Shown: piece by piece, positions 8,021 to 15,633 of the stretch
How the letters are laid out: each line of letters opens with the position of its first letter
Numbering within the stretch: the stretch's first letter is position 1
NCBI GenBank assembly: GCA_052035955.1
Contig: JBPOHD010000140.1
Coordinates: forward strand, 1 to 25,207
Reading direction: 5' to 3'
Source: JAEUNJ01 sp052035955
GTDB taxonomy: Bacteria > Pseudomonadota > Gammaproteobacteria > Burkholderiales > Rhodocyclaceae
DNA length: 25,207 nucleotides
Translations under genes and position numbers: made by a program
Notes under the pieces: generated by a model
What the model saw: only the letters and a program-made list of their open reading frames with translations
The model's database searches: none
Told to the model about the DNA's origin: nothing

Positions 8021-8965
8021 CTATTGTTTTTCACGGCGCGCCGCCTCTTCCGTCACCGACTGGGCATTGGCGGCATCGGAGACTTCGACGTCCTCCGGAC
8101 GTCCGTCGCGCAGGATCGCGTCTTCGGTCCGCTTGTTCATCACGATGATCGAAATGCGCCGATTGATCGGATTGTGCGGATCGTCCTTGTCGTAGAGCAC
8201 CGTGGACGCCAGGCCGACGACCCGCATCACCTTGGCGTCGACGAGACCGCCGACGACCAGTTCGCGCCGTGACGCATTTGCGCGATTCGTCGACAGTTCC
8301 CAGTTGCCGAACCCCTTGTCACCACCCGTATAGGGCGTCGCATCCGTGTGCCCGGAAAGGGAAATCCGGTTCTCCACCCCGTTGAGGGCACGACCGATCT
8401 CCCTCAGTATCTGGCGTGTATAAGATTTCAATTCCGAACTGGCTGAGTCGAACATCGGGCGGTTCTTCTCGTCGACGATCTGGATCCGCAGCCCCTCGCT
8501 GGTCAGATCGAGCAGCAGCTGGCTCTTGAACTGCTTGAGGACCGGGTCCGCTTCAATCATCTTCTCGATCTGGAGTTTCAGGCCCTCCAGTCTTTGCTTC
8601 TCCTGTTTCTCGAAATCGGCCCTGAGGGCCTGGAGATTGATGGTCTTCTTCTCCGCTTCGACATCGCCCTTCTTCACCTGTCCGTGGGTCCGCGTCAGAT
8701 CCTCACCACCCCCCTGGATCAAACTTGAGGAGTCTCCCGACCCGGAGCCACCGAACAAGGCAACCTTGAGCGGCGTCTGGAAATAATCGGCGATGCCCTT
8801 GAGGTCCCCCTTGGTCGTGGAGCCCAGCAACCACATCAGCAGGAAGAAGGCCATCATCGCCGTCACGAAGTCCGCGTAGGCAATCTTCCAGGCGCCGCCA
8901 TGGTGGCCACCGCCTCCCTTCTTGATTTTCTTGACGACTATCGGCTGCTGGCTATCGTCGCTCAT
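8021..8965 (-). CDS. motB: Flagellar motor stator protein MotB
   Basis: MotB is the peptidoglycan-anchored stator subunit that forms the proton channel with MotA. The 314-residue product has a basic cytoplasmic N-terminus (VVKKIKKGGGG) and one membrane helix with the essential aspartate at Asp32 (AYADFVTAMMAFFLLMWLL). A periplasmic linker with charged helix follows, then an OmpA-like peptidoglycan-binding domain at about 170-290, recognised by ISLSGHTDATPY and NWELSTNRANASRREL. The Asp identifies a proton-type stator; whether sodium is used cannot be excluded by this residue alone. The gene lies 9 bp after motA, a tight stator operon. Confidence 0.96.
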   Translation of the reverse strand: MSDDSQQPIVVKKIKKGGGGHHGGAWKIAYADFVTAMMAFFLLMWLLGSTTKGDLKGIADYFQTPLKVALFGGSGSGDSSSLIQGGGEDLTRTHGQVKKGDVEAEKKTINLQALRADFEKQEKQRLEGLKLQIEKMIEADPVLKQFKSQLLLDLTSEGLRIQIVDEKNRPMFDSASSELKSYTRQILREIGRALNGVENRISLSGHTDATPYTGGDKGFGNWELSTNRANASRRELVVGGLVDAKVMRVVGLASTVLYDKDDPHNPINRRISIIVMNKRTEDAILRDGRPEDVEVSDAANAQSVTEEAARREKQ

Positions 8966-8974
8966 GGACTGCCA

Positions 8975-9832
8975 TCACTTGCCTTTGCGCGCCTTGAGGT
9001 CTTCCTCCAGTTCGCTGAACGTCGGCCGTTCCGTAGAAAACAAGACCTTACGGCCGAACTCGACGGCGATCTGTGGCGCATATCCGTTCATGCTCGCCAG
9101 GAGCACTGTCTTCATGCAGACGAATATCTTGCTTCCCTCGTCGACCTTCTGCTCGAGCTGGCTGGCGATGGGTGCTACGAAACCGTAGGAAACGAGGATC
9201 CCCAGGAAGGTCCCCACCAGCGCTCCGCCGATCATGCGCCCGAGCACGGCGGGTGGCTCGCCGACCGATCCCATCACGTTGACGACGCCCATCACGGCCA
9301 CGACGATACCGAAGGCCGGAACCGAATCGGCGACCTTCGACATGATGTGGGCGGGCAGATGGGCCTCCTGGTGATGGGTCTCTATTTCGATATCCATCAG
9401 GTTCTCGATCTCGAAGGCGTTTAGGTTCCCCCCCACCATCATGCGCAGGTAGTCGGTAAGGAACTCCATCACGTGGTGGTCCGCCGCGATGTTGGGATAC
9501 TTCGCAAAGATCGGGCTGCCTTCGGGATTCTCGATATCTCCTTCGATGGACATCAGCCCCTCTTTCCTCACCTTGGCGAGTATCTCGAAGAGCATGGCCA
9601 GGAGGTCCATGTAGAGCGCCTTGGAGAAATGGGAACCCTTGAGGACCGACGGGAGCGCCGACAAGGTTGCCTTGATCGCCTTTCCCCCGTTTCCGGCGAT
9701 GAATCCGCCGGTCATCAGGCCGATGATCGCAAGGTATTCCAGCGGGACGAAGAGTGCCGCCAGGCTACCGTGAACGGCGTAGGTCCCGACCGAAGCGGCC
9801 AGGATGATCACATACCCGATCAACAGGAACAT
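8975..9832 (-). CDS. motA: Flagellar motor stator protein MotA
   Basis: MotA is the four-helix stator subunit that pushes on the rotor. The 285-residue product shows the expected membrane segments. The cytoplasmic charged pair is at Arg89 and Glu97 (AKVRKEG...EGD), matching Arg90/Glu98 of the E. coli protein. The two functional prolines are at Pro172 (VADSVPAFGIVVAVMGVV) and Pro221 (FVAPIASQLEQ), matching E. coli Pro173 and Pro222. GGAG lies upstream of the ATG. The gene follows an intrinsic terminator after flhC, so motAB should have its own promoter in the roughly 200 bp between them. Confidence 0.96.
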   Translation of the reverse strand: MFLLIGYVIILAASVGTYAVHGSLAALFVPLEYLAIIGLMTGGFIAGNGGKAIKATLSALPSVLKGSHFSKALYMDLLAMLFEILAKVRKEGLMSIEGDIENPEGSPIFAKYPNIAADHHVMEFLTDYLRMMVGGNLNAFEIENLMDIEIETHHQEAHLPAHIMSKVADSVPAFGIVVAVMGVVNVMGSVGEPPAVLGRMIGGALVGTFLGILVSYGFVAPIASQLEQKVDEGSKIFVCMKTVLLASMNGYAPQIAVEFGRKVLFSTERPTFSELEEDLKARKGK

Positions 9833-10038
9833 TGCCTATCTCCGCACATCGTCCGGCCATCGCGCCGCGGTGCCACCCACTGCGACCGGACCCTCGTTCT
9901 GTGTCGCCGGAACGGAAAGCCGAAAGGAATCCGGATCACGGTTCGACGACCTGCAGCCACCCCCCCAGCCAATGGGTGAAATCATAACCGCAAACCGGTA
10001 TTAGTGCACCGTTGGACAACGAATGACAACCAACAGTT
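9833..10038 (-). promoter_or_regulatory. flhC-motA intergenic region, presumed mot promoter
   Basis: A terminator ends the flhDC unit, so a promoter for motA is expected here. I see only one modest candidate on the minus strand: a TATGAT -10 box (9981-9986) with a poor -35 GTGCAC 17 bp upstream. No convincing sigma-28 site (TAAAG with GCCGATAA) is visible. A duplicated GTTGTC sits inside a GTTGG/CCAAC inverted repeat close to the terminator. No gene is seen. Confidence 0.3.
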
Positions 10039-10063
10039 AAAAAAAGACCAGCCGAAGCTGGTC
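10039..10063 (-). terminator. Intrinsic terminator after flhC
   Basis: On the minus strand a perfect 7-bp stem GACCAGC/GCTGGTC closes a TTCG tetraloop and is followed by seven T residues. It lies 25 bp after the flhC stop and before motA, so it ends the flhDC transcript. Confidence 0.95.
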
Positions 10064-10088
10064 GTCTTGACCGCGCAGGAGATCCAGT

Positions 10089-10640
10089 TCAGGCGATGGC
10101 GGCCACCATCGCCGAGGCTTCCGCAGCCCGACGGGTCTTTCCGGCCCTGGCGGGAATATGGCAAAGGCCGCAGACATAACGGTCGACCGGGTCGAAGGCG
10201 TGGGCGACAAATTCGCCGCCGCAATCGCCGCATACGGCCATCTGAAGCATCTTGGCGTCGAAAAAGCGGACCATGGTCCACGCCCGGGTCAGGGAGAGCA
10301 CCGGATCCATGCCCAAGCGCCGCACCTGCTCGAGGTAGAGACGATAGGACTTGATGATGCGCTCCAGACCTTCCAGTCGCGTATTGCGAGCCAGGAAGCG
10401 GAAGTAAGCCATGAACAACGAGGCATGGATGTTGGGCTGCCAGGTCATGAACCAGTCTGTGGAAAAGGGCAGCATGCCCTTGGGCGGGGACTCCCCTTTC
10501 ACTTCCTTGTAGAGTTTGAGCAGGCGTTCCCGCGAGAGCTTGGTTTCGGCCTCCAGCAACTGGAGCCGCGCGCCGAGTTCAATGAGTTCAATGGCCAGAC
10601 GGATATCGCGGGCCTCGGAAATGACAGACTTGTTACGCAT
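10089..10640 (-). CDS. flhC: Flagellar transcriptional activator FlhC
   Basis: FlhC is the DNA-binding, zinc-containing subunit of the FlhD4C2 master regulator that switches on flagellar class II genes. The 183-residue product carries the four zinc-ligand cysteines Cys137, Cys140, Cys157 and Cys160 (VCGDCG and VCGLCH). The N-terminal helical part has the family segments DIRLAIELIELGARLQLLE and TDWFMTWQPNIHASLF. GGAGGAAT lies just before the ATG. It follows flhD by 69 bp. The length is close to that of enterobacterial FlhC. Confidence 0.96.
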   Translation of the reverse strand: MRNKSVISEARDIRLAIELIELGARLQLLEAETKLSRERLLKLYKEVKGESPPKGMLPFSTDWFMTWQPNIHASLFMAYFRFLARNTRLEGLERIIKSYRLYLEQVRRLGMDPVLSLTRAWTMVRFFDAKMLQMAVCGDCGGEFVAHAFDPVDRYVCGLCHIPARAGKTRRAAEASAMVAAIA

Positions 10641-10693
10641 GGATTCCTCCGCTGACGGATGCTATGGGAGGGAACGTACGGCCCCCTCCGGCC

Positions 10694-10708
10694 CCCGGCG
10701 ATGCCGGG
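10694..10708 (-). other. Hairpin directly after the flhD stop
   Basis: CCCGGC/GCCGGG forms a 6-bp stem with a 3-nt loop, starting two bases after the flhD stop codon on the minus strand. No T-run follows, so it is not an obvious terminator. It could modulate the flhD to flhC ratio or mRNA stability. Confidence 0.45.
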
Positions 10709-10709
10709 C

Positions 10710-11027
10710 TCAGGATACGGTTTCCACGGGTCGGCCGGCAGCCAAAATGGCCGCATGCAGGTGGCCGATGCCGCGATCCCGCTCATGATTGGCGAGAAGG
10801 TCGATCAGCAGGGAGTCATCGAAGCGGAAACGGCAAAGAAGCATGTCCGTACTGGCCATCTTGAGAACCTGGCCCGGGGTGAGCCGATCGAGGATGTCGG
10901 CAATCTCTTCACTTATGCCCAACCTGAACACGGCCGACTCCTTGTCGGACCGGACCATGTTCTGGGCCAGCATCAGGTAGGCGAGATTGACTTCCTTTAT
11001 GTCGTTGTAGGTGTCAGTCGATTTCAT
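10710..11027 (-). CDS. flhD: Flagellar transcriptional regulator FlhD
   Basis: FlhD is the partner of FlhC in the flagellar master regulator and provides most of the dimerisation surface. The 105-residue product has the characteristic start (TYNDIKEVNLAYLMLAQNMV) and the helix-turn-helix-like C-terminal part (GQVLKMASTDMLLCRFRFDD) with the conserved Cys at 65. It is about ten residues shorter than E. coli FlhD. GGAG is about 10 nt from the ATG, a slightly long spacing. It is the first flagellar gene of the block and lies 187 bp after the EAL-protein gene, leaving room for a regulated promoter. Confidence 0.95.
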   Translation of the reverse strand: MKSTDTYNDIKEVNLAYLMLAQNMVRSDKESAVFRLGISEEIADILDRLTPGQVLKMASTDMLLCRFRFDDSLLIDLLANHERDRGIGHLHAAILAAGRPVETVS

Positions 11028-11139
11028 GGCTCATTGCTCCTTTGCGATCCGCCCGGCGCGACATGCGCGGATGGTTGGGCGGTGAGTGGATTGTCGCCGC
11101 AATGAGGTCAACTAAACCATCCCAGCGGATGCGCTTTTT

Positions 11140-11186
11140 TTTGTAAGAAGCACTTCGCCTCGCTTTGTAAGAAAAAACCTTACAAA
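11140..11186. promoter_or_regulatory. Three TTTGTAAG copies upstream of flhD
   Basis: TTTGTAAGAA occurs at 11140-11149 and again at 11164-11173 as direct repeats 24 bp apart. The second copy pairs with CTTACAAA at 11179-11186 to form a perfect 8-bp inverted repeat with a 7-bp AT-only-plus-C centre. The cluster lies 113-159 bp upstream of the flhD start and just after the EAL-protein gene. It looks like a regulator binding site. It lacks a T-run and so is not a clear terminator. A TTGACC hexamer (11106-11111, minus strand) could be a -35 element, but I found no good -10 partner. Confidence 0.5.
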
Positions 11187-11214
11187 ACGACGATATCAAG
11201 CTGAATTTCTTGCC

Positions 11215-12933
11215 TTATTCCTGATTCTGGGCCTTCAACCTGTGCTCAAGGTCGACCACATCCAATGGACGGCTGAAGAAATAGCCCTGGAATCGGTCGC
11301 AGGCTTCGCGAGCGAGAAAGGCCGCCTGCTCCGCCGTTTCGACACCCTCGGCAACCGTGGTCAGGCGCAGGCTACGGGCCAGCGCAACGATCGCCCGGAC
11401 AATGGCGTCGTCGTCCTCGTCCTGGGGAAGGTCCCGAACGAAGGACTTGTCGATCTTGAGCACGTCGATCGGAAAACGCTTCAGGTAGGAAAGGGACGAA
11501 TAGCCGGTCCCGAAATCATCCACCGAGATGTGAACCCCCATGTGTTTGAAAGCCTTGAGCATTCCGCTCGCCGATTCGGCATCGGCCATGAGCACGGACT
11601 CGGTAATCTCCAGTTGCAGGCTGCGCGCGGGCAATCCCGTTTCCGCCAGGACCTGGCCGACGATCTCCAGCAGGCGTGGTTGGGCGAACTGGACCGCGGA
11701 TACATTCACCGCGACATAGATGTCGTAGCCCATGTCCAGCAGACGGCGCCCCTCAAGGCAAGACTGACGGAGGACCCATTCGCCGATTTCGACGATCAGT
11801 CCTGATTCGTCTGCGATGGGAATGAAGCGGTCGGGCGGCATCAGGCCCCGGTCAGGGTGGCGCCAGCGCACCAGGGCCTCGACGCCGACGATCTTCTGGG
11901 TCTGCGTATCGACGCAGGGCTGGAATTGCAGGAACAACTCATTGCGCTCAACGGCGTGCCGCAGGTCCGACTCGATGGAAAGCCGCTCAGCCGAAGTCGC
12001 GCTCATGTCCCGGCGGTAATACTCGAACCCGTTTCCCCCGCGCTTCTTGACCTGCGCCGCAGCGGTCTCCGCGTTCATCAGCAATTCGTAAACCTCGACG
12101 CCGTCCCTGGGAAGGACGGCAATACCGATGCTGGCCGACAGGAAGAGTTCGACGTTTCCCTTGCGGAAGGAAGCCTCGAAAGCCCGCCGCAGGGAATCCA
12201 CCACCGGTTGGATCGCGGCCTGGTCATCGACCGATGCCAGGAAGACGCCGAAGGTGTCCCCGGCCAGTCGGGCCACCAGCACACCGGGCCCGACGGCAGC
12301 CGTGATGCGGTCCGCAGCATGGCGCAGGATGTCGCTGCCTGCCTCATAGCCGAAGGAGGCATTTATCCGCATGAAGCGGTCCAGGTCCACATGCAGGACG
12401 GCACCCGCGGGGGATCCGCCTTCGCGCTCCGTTGCCAGTATCCATTCCGTCACCCGCGAACAGAACAGGTTGTGATTCGGCAATTGTGAAAGGGAATCGT
12501 AGAAGGCCAGGGAACGGATACGGCCATCGGCTTCCCGGACAGCGCGCCGGGTGGCGGCGTTCTTGAGTTCCCGTTCGATCACCGGCATGAGACGCGAAAT
12601 GTTTCCCTTTTCCACGTAATCCTGGACACCCTCGCGCATGGCCGATACCGCCTGCTGGTCGCTGATCTGGCCCGAATAGATGATGAAAGGGATGTCGCGC
12701 TTGCAGGCCTTGAGGGTGTGAAGAGCCGACAGGGAGTCGAAGCGCGGCATGTCGTGGTCGCAAATGATCACATCCCATTCCCCGTCCTGGAGTGCACGCT
12801 CGAGGTCCGGCGCGCAATCAACCCGCTGGTAATGCAGACGAACGCCGCGTGCCTTGAGCTCGGAGTAGAGGAGGAAGGCGTCGTCCTCCGAATCTTCGAC
12901 CATCAGCATGCGTAACGTCGGTTGGCGCGTCAT
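11215..12933 (-). CDS. Response regulator REC-GGDEF(degenerate)-EAL, probable c-di-GMP phosphodiesterase
   Basis: This 572-residue protein begins with a receiver domain (phospho-acceptor Asp59 in IICDHDMPRFDS, Lys109 in VEKGN). A GGDEF-type domain follows at about 140-310, in which the signature is AGDTF (224-228), so diguanylate cyclase activity is unlikely. An EAL domain runs from about 315 to the end. The EAL domain keeps the metal and catalytic motifs: EALVRWRHP (352-360), VNVSAVQF, ITESVLM, DDFGTGYSSLSYLKRFP and LKIDKSFVRDL. It should hydrolyse c-di-GMP when switched by phosphorylation. Its ATG overlaps the stop of the upstream HDOD-REC-GGDEF gene (ATGA), so the two opposing enzymes are translationally coupled. 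Confidence 0.92.
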   Translation of the reverse strand: MTRQPTLRMLMVEDSEDDAFLLYSELKARGVRLHYQRVDCAPDLERALQDGEWDVIICDHDMPRFDSLSALHTLKACKRDIPFIIYSGQISDQQAVSAMREGVQDYVEKGNISRLMPVIERELKNAATRRAVREADGRIRSLAFYDSLSQLPNHNLFCSRVTEWILATEREGGSPAGAVLHVDLDRFMRINASFGYEAGSDILRHAADRITAAVGPGVLVARLAGDTFGVFLASVDDQAAIQPVVDSLRRAFEASFRKGNVELFLSASIGIAVLPRDGVEVYELLMNAETAAAQVKKRGGNGFEYYRRDMSATSAERLSIESDLRHAVERNELFLQFQPCVDTQTQKIVGVEALVRWRHPDRGLMPPDRFIPIADESGLIVEIGEWVLRQSCLEGRRLLDMGYDIYVAVNVSAVQFAQPRLLEIVGQVLAETGLPARSLQLEITESVLMADAESASGMLKAFKHMGVHISVDDFGTGYSSLSYLKRFPIDVLKIDKSFVRDLPQDEDDDAIVRAIVALARSLRLTTVAEGVETAEQAAFLAREACDRFQGYFFSRPLDVVDLEHRLKAQNQE

Positions 12934-14945
12934 TGCGATCTCACCCCGGGGTGCTTACCTGTATCAGGAAGGCCGTTCGGGCGCTGGATTGTCGCGACGT
13001 TGTCGCGCCCCCGCTGTTTCGCGGCATAGGCGCCAAGGTCTGCGCTCTTTATCAAGGCGTCGCAATGGGTCATCGCGTCCTCCCGTTGCGCCACACCGAT
13101 GCTGACCGAGGTCCCGACCAGGGCGTCGTCGCATCGGATCCGTATCGACCCGACCGAACGACGGACCCGTTCGGCCACCAGCAGCGACGGCTCCAGTGTC
13201 GTATCCGGACAGATGACGAGAAATTCGTCCCCACCCACCCGGCAGACGACGTCTTCGGCCCGGATGGACGATCGGACGGCGTTGGACAATTCCTGGAGAA
13301 CCTGGTCACCGACGTCATGGCCATGCCGGTCGTTGACCTCCTTGAATCGATCCACATCGATGGCCATGCAACAAAGGGCCCGGCCATGGCGCAAGGCGGC
13401 CGCCCATTCCTGCTGCAACCGTTCCATGGCATAACGTCGATTCGGCAGTCGGGTCAGCGGATCGGTCAGGGCGGCCTCATGGAGCCGACGGTTGGTGACC
13501 GCAAGCTCCCCTGCAAACCGGCGGATTTCTTCCCGGTCCTTCTCGATCTCCTCCTGGAGCTGGACCACCCGCTGCCCTGCTCGCAGGCGGGCGGCAAGGA
13601 CTCTCGGCTTCAAGGGCTTGCCGAGGAAGTCATCGACCCCAGCGTCGAAGGCCTGGACCAAGTGGTCGTCGTCCTCCAAGGCGGTCAGCAACAGGATGTA
13701 GATCGAGCGCCCAACCTTGCTTTGGCGAAGGGATCGGGTCAGATCCAGTCCGTCCATTTCCGGCATCACCCAATCGATCACCATGATCTGGGGCCGAACT
13801 TCCATGGCCATCTCGAGGCCCTGAATTCCGTTCTCGGCCTCGAACACCTGATGGCCCGCCGCAGCAAGCAAGGACCGCTGGAGGGTCCGCATGACCTTGT
13901 CGTCGTCCACCAGAAGGATACGCATCGGCACGGTCGTCTTGGCCTCCTGCGGGGCCCCCGTCATGACCGATGGGGGCGGAGGCCCCTGGCTCAACTCGTC
14001 GAGGGTGGGAACCTTCGAGGTCCGCACGCTCAGCATGGCGCCCCATTCCTGCCATTGCCTTGCCACCGAATCGCACAGGCCCGACATTTCCTGGTCGTCG
14101 AGGGACAGGCGCCCGCCGCAACGGAGGATTTCCGGCATCAACCCATGTCGCGCGTGGTCCTCGGCAACACAGAAATCGGCGATCCGCTCGGCCAGGTAAA
14201 GGGACTGGGTGACGATTGCCGGCCTGGACCCCTCGGGGAAGGGCGCCGAGTCGGGATGGTCCCGGAAGTAGACCGGCTCGACGAAGGTTTTCGGCAAGCC
14301 CCAATCCAGCAGCATGCAAGCCGTCATCTCCCGATCGTTGATGGCGAAAGCCTCGCGTTGTTTCGTCCGGATCTCCTCCGCATCCGCGCCGACGACGGCG
14401 CCCAGCAATTCGGAGTAGCGATCGGGAAAGACAGTAGCCAGGGCCAGTTCCCCGACGCTGCTCAGCAATCCGACGCTGAAGGCCTCCTCGGGGGCTGCCG
14501 CTCGGGTACGGATGGTCAATTCCTGCAGGGCGATCGCCCTGGCGAGGGAATGGGACCAGAACCGAGCGTAGGGGAAATTGGCGCAACGGCCGCGCCCATA
14601 GCTGGCAAGCAGGGAGAATCCCAAGGCCAGGGAACGCACGGCGGGAATTCCGAGCAGGACAAGGGCATCCTTCACGGAGGCCACCGGGCGCCCGCCGGAA
14701 GGATGCAAGCCATTGGCAGCCTTGATCAATCGCCCGACAAACGCGGGATCCGACTTGGTCGCCTGGGCGACCTCCCCCAGCGTGACGTTTTCCTTCGTCG
14801 TCAGCCGAATGATGGCCAGGGCCGCAGCCTTGGGCGACGGCAGGTCGCCGGCCGCCTTCAGGGCCTCGAACCTGATCAGGTCTAGCCCCTGGATGGCCGG
14901 GCGCAAGGTGGTTTCCGCGGTGGTTGGGACGGAAGGCGGCGGCAT
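12930..14945 (-). CDS. HDOD-REC-GGDEF fusion, probable diguanylate cyclase
   Basis: The product is about 671 residues. An HDOD domain occupies about 35-245 (DLPSPKAAALAIIRLTTKEN, then SVKDALVLLGIPAVRSLALG). A receiver domain spans about 341-460, with RILLVDDDKVMRTL, Asp391 in MVIDWVMPEMDG and Lys443 in FLGKPLKP. A coiled linker leads to a GGDEF domain with an intact RVGGDEF (571-575) and an upstream RAED (562-565) that matches the product-inhibition I-site RxxD. It should therefore make c-di-GMP with feedback control. I chose the ATG at 14945; longer in-frame extensions run into the divergent Nudix gene and lack domain sequence. It overlaps the EAL gene by 4 bp. Confidence 0.9.
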   Translation of the reverse strand: MPPPSVPTTAETTLRPAIQGLDLIRFEALKAAGDLPSPKAAALAIIRLTTKENVTLGEVAQATKSDPAFVGRLIKAANGLHPSGGRPVASVKDALVLLGIPAVRSLALGFSLLASYGRGRCANFPYARFWSHSLARAIALQELTIRTRAAAPEEAFSVGLLSSVGELALATVFPDRYSELLGAVVGADAEEIRTKQREAFAINDREMTACMLLDWGLPKTFVEPVYFRDHPDSAPFPEGSRPAIVTQSLYLAERIADFCVAEDHARHGLMPEILRCGGRLSLDDQEMSGLCDSVARQWQEWGAMLSVRTSKVPTLDELSQGPPPPSVMTGAPQEAKTTVPMRILLVDDDKVMRTLQRSLLAAAGHQVFEAENGIQGLEMAMEVRPQIMVIDWVMPEMDGLDLTRSLRQSKVGRSIYILLLTALEDDDHLVQAFDAGVDDFLGKPLKPRVLAARLRAGQRVVQLQEEIEKDREEIRRFAGELAVTNRRLHEAALTDPLTRLPNRRYAMERLQQEWAAALRHGRALCCMAIDVDRFKEVNDRHGHDVGDQVLQELSNAVRSSIRAEDVVCRVGGDEFLVICPDTTLEPSLLVAERVRRSVGSIRIRCDDALVGTSVSIGVAQREDAMTHCDALIKSADLGAYAAKQRGRDNVATIQRPNGLPDTGKHPGVRSQ

Positions 14946-15044
14946 TCGTCGCTTATACCATCGCGCGGCGAGACCCGCAATCGGGCGAAACCAACGCACG
15001 GCGCGGATGCCGGGCCGGCCGGTCTTGGCCCGAACGGCATGGGC

Positions 15045-15050
15045 TACAAT
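15045..15050 (+). promoter_or_regulatory. Possible -10 box of the Nudix gene
   Basis: TACAAT lies 13 bp before the chosen ATG, with ATGGGC just upstream and a weak -35-like GGTCTT at 18 bp. It would give a leader of only about 7 nt, which fits the lack of a Shine-Dalgarno sequence before the ATG. Confidence 0.4.
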
Positions 15051-15063
15051 AGTTTCGAACCCC

Positions 15064-15633
15064 ATGGACCCGACCATCAATTTCTGCAGCAGTTGCGGCT
15101 CCGCCGTCAGTTTTCGGGTACCCGAGGGTGATACTTTGCCGCGACACGTCTGCGACCGTTGCGGCGTCATCCATTACCGTAATCCGAAACTCGTGGTCGG
15201 CAGCCTGCCGGTATGGGAGGACAGCATCCTGCTATGCCGGCGCGCGATCGAACCGCGATACGGCAAATGGACCCTGCCCGCCGGCTTCATGGAAAACGGG
15301 GAGACCCTGGCCGATGCAGCGACGCGGGAAACGCTGGAGGAGGCTTGCGCCCGCATCGAACTGTCTGACCTCTACACGGTCATCAGCGTCCCCCACATCA
15401 GTCAGGTCCACGCCGTTTATCGTGCGCGCCTGCTGGACCTGGATTTTGCGCCCGGCGTGGAGACCCTCGAGGTCGCGCTGTTCCGGGAAGAACAGATTCC
15501 CTGGCAGGAAATCGCCTTCCGGACGATAGGCATGACGCTGAAGCACTTTTTCGAGGACCGCCGGCGCGGCCGGTTCGGTTTCCACAGCGGGGCCATCGAT
15601 GGCCCGCCGCCTTCGGCACTGGCTGCCCGCTGA
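15064..15633 (+). CDS. Nudix hydrolase with N-terminal zinc ribbon
   Basis: This 189-residue enzyme should hydrolyse a nucleoside diphosphate linked to another group; the substrate is not evident. The N-terminus has a zinc ribbon with Cys8/Cys11 and Cys30/Cys33 (FCSSCG and VCDRCG), as in NudC-like proteins. The Nudix box spans residues 74-96: GFMENGE, then RETLEEACA, with Cys in place of the usual Gly near its end. The start was chosen because the zinc ribbon begins right after MDPTINF. No Shine-Dalgarno sequence is apparent. It is divergent from the HDOD gene and convergent with the TonB-like gene, with the two stop codons lying within one TGATCA. Confidence 0.92.
   Translation: MDPTINFCSSCGSAVSFRVPEGDTLPRHVCDRCGVIHYRNPKLVVGSLPVWEDSILLCRRAIEPRYGKWTLPAGFMENGETLADAATRETLEEACARIELSDLYTVISVPHISQVHAVYRARLLDLDFAPGVETLEVALFREEQIPWQEIAFRTIGMTLKHFFEDRRRGRFGFHSGAIDGPPPSALAAR

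Noticed and set aside
11014..11199. A 61-codon minus-strand frame covering the flhD upstream region
   Set aside because: It overlaps the flhD start out of frame, has Ser/Arg/Lys-rich composition from AT-rich promoter DNA, and its own start lacks a ribosome binding site.
12933..14885. A 650-codon open frame on the plus strand opposite the HDOD-REC-GGDEF gene
   Set aside because: It is fully antisense to a gene with clear domains, has Gln/Gly/Arg/Asp-rich composition typical of a GC-rich shadow frame, and shows no recognisable motif.
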